Assembly: GCA_031552405.1 (NCBI GenBank)
Contig: JAVBMN010000026.1
Span: forward strand, 117,229-181,228
Direction of reading: 5' to 3'
From: UBA1794 sp031552405
GTDB taxonomy: Bacteria; Bacteroidota; Bacteroidia; Bacteroidales; Bacteroidaceae
DNA: 64,000 nt
Part shown: positions 59,300 to 64,000 of the stretch, piece by piece
Layout of the letters: each line of letters starts with the position of its first letter
Position numbering within the stretch: the first letter of the stretch is position 1
Notes under the pieces: model-generated
Seen by the model: the letters and a program-made list of their open reading frames with translations, nothing else
What the model was told of the DNA's origin: nothing
Database searches by the model: none
Position numbers and translations under genes: made by a program

Positions 59300-61030
59300 A
59301 TGAAATTAGCCCCGAAAGGAAACCAGCCGAGAACACGGCAACACCGCACTTACAGAACCCTTTTCTTCCTGACTCTGTGCTTCATAGCTACCGCAGTTGG
59401 CGCGCAGAACGGGGAAAACAGAAAGTTTAAGATCAGCAAGAATCTTGATTATTTCAACATCATATTCAAGAACATTGATCTGTATTATGTAGACTCCATC
59501 AATCCAGAGAAGACTATCCAGACAGGTATCCGCGCCATGTTGCGCTCTCTGGACCCCTATACCGAGTTCTATCCGGAGGAAGAAGCCGATGAGTTGAAGA
59601 CCATGCTCACGGGAAATTATGCCGGTATCGGATCCCTCATTATGTATTATAAAGAGGGGCAGATTGCAATAGCCGAGCCTTTCGAAGATACACCCGCTGC
59701 GAAATATGGCTTAAAGGCTGGCGACATACTACTGGAGATAGACGGCCAATCCACCAAAGGCATGGATGTACAGAAGGCCAGCGAAGGCCTGCGCGGGAAA
59801 GTGGGCAGCACCCTGAAAGTGAAGGTTCAGCGCCCCGGCACAAAAGCTCCCATTGAGCTAAAGATCATCCGTAACACCATACAGCATCCCCCCGTGCCTT
59901 ATTATGGCATGTACGAAGGCAATGTGGGATATATCTGCCTGAGCAGCTTTAGCGGCGAACCTTCCAAGGAATTCAAGCAGGCCTTCCTGGCCCTGCGTAA
60001 GGAAGGAGCCACTTCACTCATTATAGACCTGCGCGATAACGGAGGCGGCCTGCTGGATGAAGCTGTAACCATAGCCAACTACTTCCTGCCCAAAGGCAAA
60101 GAAATCGTGGTTACCCGCGGTAAAAACAAACGCCTGGAACGGACATACAAGACCACCAGTACTCCCATCGACACACAAATCCCCCTTACTGTACTGGTAG
60201 ACGGGAACACAGCCTCGGCCTCCGAGATCCTAGCCGGCGCACTTCAGGACTTTGACCGTGCTGTAATCATTGGCAGTCGCACCTATGGAAAGGGACTGGT
60301 ACAAGTACCGCGCGACTTGCCCTACGGCGCCAACCTCAAGATCACTACAGCCAAGTACTACATCCCCAGTGGACGCTGCGTGCAGGCTATCAATTATGCC
60401 AACCACGAAGAAGACGGACGAGGCAACCGCATCCCCGACAGCCTGACAAGCGTGTTCCACACCGCCGCCGGACGCGAAGTACGCGATGGAGGAGGAATAC
60501 TGCCCGACATCGTAACCACCCAGGAGGAAATGCCTACGATCATGTACGCGCTGAACAGTTCTATCGACTCTCTGAAGAATGTGTTCGACTTTGCCACCAG
60601 CTACTGCCTGAGCCACCCCACCATCCCATCCGCAAGGGAGTTCAGCCTGAGCGATGAGGACTACAACCAGTTCAAACAGCAGCTCAAGGAGCGCAACTTC
60701 AAGTACGACCTGCGCAGCGAGAAAGTACTGAAGCAGCTCAAAGAAGTACTCAAAAAGGAGGGATATGATGAGATAGCCGCCAGTGCCATACAATCACTGG
60801 AAGAAGCGCTTGCACACAACCTGGATCGCGACCTTGACCTCTTCTCCAAAGAAGTAAAGGAAGCCATCGAAATGGAAATAGTGAAGCGCTATTACTACAT
60901 GAAAGGAACCTTCGAGATTGTCCTAAAGAACGACGCTGACTTTAAACGCGCCCTCGAAATTCTTCATTCCCCCACGGAATACAGTTCCCTCCTTGCCCCT
61001 CCCGCACAGAATGTGGCCCAAAAGAACTGA
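59300..61030 (+). CDS. C-terminal processing protease, S41 (CtpA-type), copy 1
   Basis: 576 residues. Signal peptide with core 'LFFLTLCFIATAVGA' cut before Gln ('VGA|QNG'). A short N-domain, then PDZ (residues ~95-180, 'NYAGIGSLIMYYKEGQIAIA', 'YGLKAGDILLEIDGQ'), the S41 core with 'LIIDLRDNGGGLLDEAV', the catalytic Ser in 'NTASASEILAG' (near residue 305) and Lys in 'SRTYGKGLVQVP' (near 329), and a helical C-terminus. It cleaves envelope proteins near their C-termini. A close paralogue starts at 61805. The stop overlaps the WbqC gene by 20 bases. Confidence 0.93.
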   Translation: MKLAPKGNQPRTRQHRTYRTLFFLTLCFIATAVGAQNGENRKFKISKNLDYFNIIFKNIDLYYVDSINPEKTIQTGIRAMLRSLDPYTEFYPEEEADELKTMLTGNYAGIGSLIMYYKEGQIAIAEPFEDTPAAKYGLKAGDILLEIDGQSTKGMDVQKASEGLRGKVGSTLKVKVQRPGTKAPIELKIIRNTIQHPPVPYYGMYEGNVGYICLSSFSGEPSKEFKQAFLALRKEGATSLIIDLRDNGGGLLDEAVTIANYFLPKGKEIVVTRGKNKRLERTYKTTSTPIDTQIPLTVLVDGNTASASEILAGALQDFDRAVIIGSRTYGKGLVQVPRDLPYGANLKITTAKYYIPSGRCVQAINYANHEEDGRGNRIPDSLTSVFHTAAGREVRDGGGILPDIVTTQEEMPTIMYALNSSIDSLKNVFDFATSYCLSHPTIPSAREFSLSDEDYNQFKQQLKERNFKYDLRSEKVLKQLKEVLKKEGYDEIAASAIQSLEEALAHNLDRDLDLFSKEVKEAIEMEIVKRYYYMKGTFEIVLKNDADFKRALEILHSPTEYSSLLAPPAQNVAQKN

Positions 61031-61697
61031 ACATCTGCTACTCTCCACCGCCTACCTGCCCCCCGTGGAATACGTGGCGCAGATGGCACACAGTCGAACG
61101 GTGTACATTGAGCAGTGGGAGAATTACCGCAAACAGACCTACCGCAACCGCTGCCTCATCGCAGCGGCCGGTGGTTCAATGCCTCTCACCCTGCCCGTAG
61201 AGAAACCAGAAGAAGGGAACTGCTCCATACGCGAAGTGCGCCTTTCTAACCACGGAAACTGGCAGCACCTACACTGGAACGCCCTCATATCCGCCTACGG
61301 AAACTCCCCTTTCTTTGAATACTACGCGGATGACTTCGCTCCCTTCTACGAGAAAAAACAGGCCTTTCTGCTGGATTATAATGAAGAGCTACTCCGCCTA
61401 ATGTGCTCCCTCATAGGTCTTGAGCCGGAGATACAGCGAACCTTGCAATTCACGCATGAAGGAAACGATTTGCGCACCGCAAACCGACCCGAAGCAGCTA
61501 GCGTTCCCTGTACCGACCTACGCGAAGCAATCTCCCCCAAACATGCCTCGCATACCGGCTTCGCGGCCCTCCCCTATTACCAGGTCTTCGCCGCGCAGCA
61601 CGGATTCCAACCCAACTTAAGCATTGCCGACCTGCTCTTTAATATGGGGCCGGAGAGTTTGCTTGTATTGCGTGACAGTTTACCGATAAAACAGTAG
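61011..61697 (+). CDS. WbqC family protein
   Basis: 228 residues from ATG 61011 (60993 also possible). Family blocks are 'LLSTAYLPPVEYVAQMAHS', 'YIEQWENYRKQTYRNRCLIA', 'LRLSNHGNWQHLHWNALISA'-type strand ('EVRLSNHGNWQHLHWNALIS'), 'YGNSPFFEYYADDFAPFYEK'. WbqC proteins are found in polysaccharide clusters and elsewhere and may act in sugar-nucleotide chemistry; the role here is open. It overlaps the first S41 gene and lies between the two S41 copies, so it may be translationally coupled to the first. Confidence 0.87.
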   Translation: MWPKRTEHLLLSTAYLPPVEYVAQMAHSRTVYIEQWENYRKQTYRNRCLIAAAGGSMPLTLPVEKPEEGNCSIREVRLSNHGNWQHLHWNALISAYGNSPFFEYYADDFAPFYEKKQAFLLDYNEELLRLMCSLIGLEPEIQRTLQFTHEGNDLRTANRPEAASVPCTDLREAISPKHASHTGFAALPYYQVFAAQHGFQPNLSIADLLFNMGPESLLVLRDSLPIKQ

Positions 61698-61777
61698 CCT
61701 TCGCTACAAACAACCTCTATTTTTAGCGCAAATCGTAATTACAGCGCGTTAAATACTATATTATTTCGAAACATCAA

Positions 61778-61785
61778 TATCTTTG
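61778..61785 (+). promoter_or_regulatory. -7 element of the second S41 protease gene
   Basis: TATCTTTG with flanks AAATACTAT...GAAA upstream that align with the promoter region of the first copy at 59244-59279, so the promoter was copied with the gene. Confidence 0.5.
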
Positions 61786-61804
61786 CACTAAAAACGCCCA
61801 GAGA

Positions 61805-63535
61805 ATGAAATCAGTTCCGAAAGAAAGCCAGCCGAGAACATGGCAACACCATACTCACAGAACCAATTTCTTCCTGACTCTGTGCTTCATAGCTAGCATG
61901 CTTTGTGCGCAGAACGGGGAAAACAGAGACTTGAACATCAGCAAGAATCTTGATTATTTCAATAGCATCTTCAAGAACATTGATCTGTATTATGTGGATT
62001 CCATCAATCCAGAGAAGACCATCCAGGCCGGCATCCGAGCCATGTTACGTCCGCTGGACCCCTATACCGAGTTTTATCCGGAAGAGGAAGCTGAGGAGCT
62101 GAAGTCTATCCTCACAGGTCGCCACGGGGGTATCGGCGCACCCATCATGCTTTACAAGAACGGACAGATTGCAATAGCCGAAACCTTCGAAAATACACCC
62201 GCGGAAAAATTCGGACTAAAAGCAGGCGATGTGCTACTTGAGATCGATGGAAAATCGACCATAGGGATGAATGTACAGAAGGCTATCGAAAGCCTGCGCG
62301 GAAAGGCAGGCAGTTCGCTGATCGTAAAAGTACAACGCCCTGGCACAAAGAATCCTATCAAACTAAAAATTGTACGTAACACCATCCAACACCCCGCTGT
62401 AATGTATTACGGAGTACATGAAGGACAAACAGGCTACATCTGTTTAAACAGCTTCACTGGAGAACCGTCCAAAGAATTCAAGAAAGCATTCCTGGATTTA
62501 AAGAAAGAAGGCATTACCTCACTCGTAATCGACTTGCGCGACAACAGGGGCGGCCTGATAGACGAACCGGTAACCATTGCCAATTACTTCCTGCCGAAGG
62601 GTAAGGAAATTGTGGCGACTCGTGGCAAAGACAAGCATTTGGAACGAATTTACAAAACCACCAGCACCCCCATCGACACACAAATACCCCTTATTTTATT
62701 GGTAGATAACAACACCGCATCAGCCTCCGAGATCCTAGCCGGTGCACTTCAGGACTTTGACCGCGCCGTAATCATAGGTAGCCGCACTTACGGAAAAGGC
62801 TTGGTACAGGTACCCCACGACCTGCCTTATGGTGCCAGTCTCAAGATCACTACTGCCAAATACTACATACCCAGCGGACGCTGCATACAAGCCATCAATT
62901 ATGAGGCTCACGACGAGGAAGGAATGGGCAACCGCATCCCCGACAGCCTGACGAGTGTATTCCACACCGCAGCTGGACGCGAAGTACGCGACGGTGGTGG
63001 TATTCTGCCCGACATTGTAACCGCCCAAGAGGAAATGCCTACACTGATGTACGCGCTGAACAGTTCTATCGATTCAATGAAGAACGTATTCGACTTTGCC
63101 ACAAACTACTATCTGAGCCACCCCACTATCCCATCCGCAAGGGAGTTCAGCCTGAGCAATGAGGAATACAGCCAATTCAAGCAGCAGCTCAAGGAGCGCA
63201 ATTTCAATTATGACCTACGCAGCGAGAAAGTGCTGAAGCATCTCAAAGAAATACTCAGAAAGGAAAGATATGACGAAATAGCCTCCAACGCCATTCAATC
63301 ACTGGAAGAAGCGCTTGCGCACAACCTGGACCGCGACCTGGACCTCTTCTCCAAAGAAATAAAGGAAGCCATCGAAATGGAAATAGTGAAACGCTATTAC
63401 CACATGAAAGGAACCTTCGAGATTGCCCTAAAGAACGACGCCGACTTTAAACGTGCCCTTGAAATCCTTCATTCTCCCTCGGAATACAGTTCTATCCTTA
63501 CTCCTCCTGTACAGAATATGGCCAGAAAGAGTTGA
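61805..63535 (+). CDS. C-terminal processing protease, S41, copy 2
   Basis: 576 residues, same length as copy 1 and alignable without gaps; roughly 80 percent identical by eye. Signal peptide cut before Gln ('LCA|QNG'). Ser and Lys of the active site are kept ('NTASASEILAGALQDFDRAV', 'SRTYGKGLVQVPHDLPYG'). Differences cluster in the N-terminal and PDZ region ('RHGGIGAPIMLYKNGQIAIA'), and the conserved DNGGG turn has become DNRGG ('DLRDNRGGLIDEP'), which may change the oxyanion region. The neighbouring C-terminal half is almost unchanged. Last gene before the palindrome array. Confidence 0.92.
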   Translation: MKSVPKESQPRTWQHHTHRTNFFLTLCFIASMLCAQNGENRDLNISKNLDYFNSIFKNIDLYYVDSINPEKTIQAGIRAMLRPLDPYTEFYPEEEAEELKSILTGRHGGIGAPIMLYKNGQIAIAETFENTPAEKFGLKAGDVLLEIDGKSTIGMNVQKAIESLRGKAGSSLIVKVQRPGTKNPIKLKIVRNTIQHPAVMYYGVHEGQTGYICLNSFTGEPSKEFKKAFLDLKKEGITSLVIDLRDNRGGLIDEPVTIANYFLPKGKEIVATRGKDKHLERIYKTTSTPIDTQIPLILLVDNNTASASEILAGALQDFDRAVIIGSRTYGKGLVQVPHDLPYGASLKITTAKYYIPSGRCIQAINYEAHDEEGMGNRIPDSLTSVFHTAAGREVRDGGGILPDIVTAQEEMPTLMYALNSSIDSMKNVFDFATNYYLSHPTIPSAREFSLSNEEYSQFKQQLKERNFNYDLRSEKVLKHLKEILRKERYDEIASNAIQSLEEALAHNLDRDLDLFSKEIKEAIEMEIVKRYYHMKGTFEIALKNDADFKRALEILHSPSEYSSILTPPVQNMARKS

Positions 63536-63536
63536 A

Positions 63537-63726
63537 AACACAGGCCTGAAGTTCAACAATCTCAGGCCTGCATTTATCAATTTGAGGCCTGCGCCGCCTT
63601 GACCGCAGGCCTGCGTTTACCGAACTCGTGCCCACCAGTTTAAAAGTTGGTGGGCACGAGTTTTTCAACTGGTGCCCACCGGCTCTCGAACTCATACGCA
63701 TCAATTTTGAGAGTACAGATATGTTT
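63537..63726. repeat. Nine-unit palindrome array with strict 22-base period
   Basis: Core centres at 63544.5, 63566.5, 63587.5, 63609.5, 63631.5, 63653.5, 63675.5, 63697.5 and 63719.5. Units: CAGGCCTG three times plus GAGGCCTG, then GTGCCCAC, GTGGGCAC, GTGCCCAC, then the weaker ATACGCAT and ACAGATATGT. Units 5 and 6 form a 15-pair hairpin (63623-63637 with 63648-63662) with a 10-base loop and T-tail, a good terminator for the S41 gene two bases upstream. Confidence 0.9.
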
Positions 63727-63821
63727 AAAAAGACAGAAATTCTCATACTACCAGGTGTTTGCAGTTCTGCTATTCACGCTATTCACATCCTCTGAAAGCC
63801 TTATCCACAAAGGGTTTGCGG

Positions 63822-63855
63822 GTGAAGGGTGGGTGTGAACCCTGTGAAGGGTGGG
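63822..63855. repeat. 22-base-spaced direct repeat
   Basis: GTGAAGGGTGGG at 63822-63833 and again at 63844-63855, starts exactly 22 bases apart, joined by TGTGAACCCT. The IS end begins seven bases further on. Confidence 0.7.
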
Positions 63856-63861
63856 CTTCAC

Positions 63862-64000
63862 TGTACTGAACCCCAAAAGTTGGACGGTTTAACTTCTATT
63901 TTTTTCTAATCTATATTTGATTGGGCTTAGTCCTCCCAATTTCAATTTGATTCTTTCCTGATTGTAATATTTGATATACTTATGGAGTTCTCTTACGAGT
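63862..64000 (-). mobile_element. IS3-family element, right-edge part
   Basis: The terminal repeat begins TGTACTGAACCCCAAAAG, the form seen in IS3-family (IS150 group) ends, and the reverse strand encodes the C-terminus of an IS3-type transposase. The element continues outside the window, so its other end and target duplication cannot be seen. Confidence 0.85.
63889..64000 (-). CDS. IS3-family transposase (OrfB), C-terminal fragment in window
   Basis: About 36 residues readable on the minus strand ending at the stop 63889-63891: 'ELHKYIKYYNQERIKLKLGG' followed by 'LSPIKYRLEKNRS'. The 'YIKYYN.ERIKLKL.GLSP..YR' pattern is the conserved end of IS3/IS150 integrase-type transposases. The fragment is cut by the window edge; there is no sign that the gene itself is broken. 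It lies directly inside the IS terminal repeat at 63862. Confidence 0.88.
   Translation of the reverse strand, partial: LVRELHKYIKYYNQERIKLKLGGLSPIKYRLEKNRS

Noticed and set aside
63537..63726. Possible CRISPR array
   Set aside because: The 22-base pitch has no constant repeat and unique spacer; the palindromic core itself changes and the intervening bases are only ~12-14. No cas gene is near.

Overview
The window is a stretch of a Bacteroidales chromosome. It carries the core genes of the type IX secretion system (gldK-L-M-N), promoters of the Bacteroidota type (TTG, 20 bases, TAnnTTTG), a xusABC-type TonB uptake locus, a sigma-54 gene and a long-form IspG. Exported proteins often start with Gln after signal peptide removal. 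T9SS genes together with gut-type anaerobic functions (a glycyl radical enzyme, xenosiderophore uptake, GH30) suggest Parabacteroides/Tannerellaceae or a near relative; that placement is inference, not a species call. Almost all of the DNA is coding and ordinary for such a genome. The accessory signal lies in gene ends, in a region of local duplications (about 54.9-63.5 kb) and at an IS end on the right edge. || Layout. 0-4.4 kb: T9SS motor and ring operon (gldK partial, gldL, gldM, gldN). 4.5-7.8 kb: cysS, a hotdog thioesterase, an NAD(P)-binding protein and a small membrane-anchored hypothetical. 7.9-13.4 kb: a three-gene RND metal-efflux operon (CzcC, CzcB, CzcA types). 13.5-20.5 kb: dapB (minus), an Ig-like lipoprotein plus DUF3108 pair, DUF2851 (minus), signal peptidase I and a degenerate paralogue. 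20.7-25.6 kb: xusA-xusB-xusC-like iron/siderophore locus. 25.7-30.3 kb (minus): ECF sigma factor and likely regulator, argB, speA, aroK and a small basic protein. 30.4-39 kb: RNase H, a leucine-rich-repeat/transglutaminase protein, a 1108-residue DUF5107/TPR protein, an M28 peptidase and a CvfB-like S1 protein. 39.2-46.3 kb: GH30 glycosidase coupled to an MnmA paralogue, then ispG, purE, a PAP2-like membrane protein and rpoN (minus). 46.4-49.7 kb: glycyl radical enzyme (HypD-like) and its activase. 50.6-54 kb: nucleoside kinase and two FKBP isomerases. 54.1-63.5 kb: Lrp regulator, DUF4491, two S66 LD-carboxypeptidases, glutaminyl cyclase, SufE, NUDIX, two tRNA-Asn genes, and two S41 proteases around a WbqC gene. 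The right edge holds the end of an IS3-family element. || How parts fit together. Signal peptidase I, glutaminyl cyclase and several exported proteins with Gln at the predicted +1 position fit the known Bacteroidota export rule (cleavage before Gln, then pyroglutamate formation). The most unusual non-coding signal is a family of short palindromic units spaced almost exactly 22 bases apart, just downstream of gene ends at 13.45, 31.35, 50.4 and 63.54 kb. The palindrome sequence differs between arrays while the spacing stays. A second, separate family is a 71-72 base inverted-repeat (REP-like) element at 6.05 and 43.58 kb, with a diverged copy at 27.56 kb. The clearest gene-level novelty is an LD-carboxypeptidase that has acquired the lipoprotein leader of its neighbouring glutaminyl cyclase (55893-56990). 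All alignments, spacings and structures were worked out by eye.
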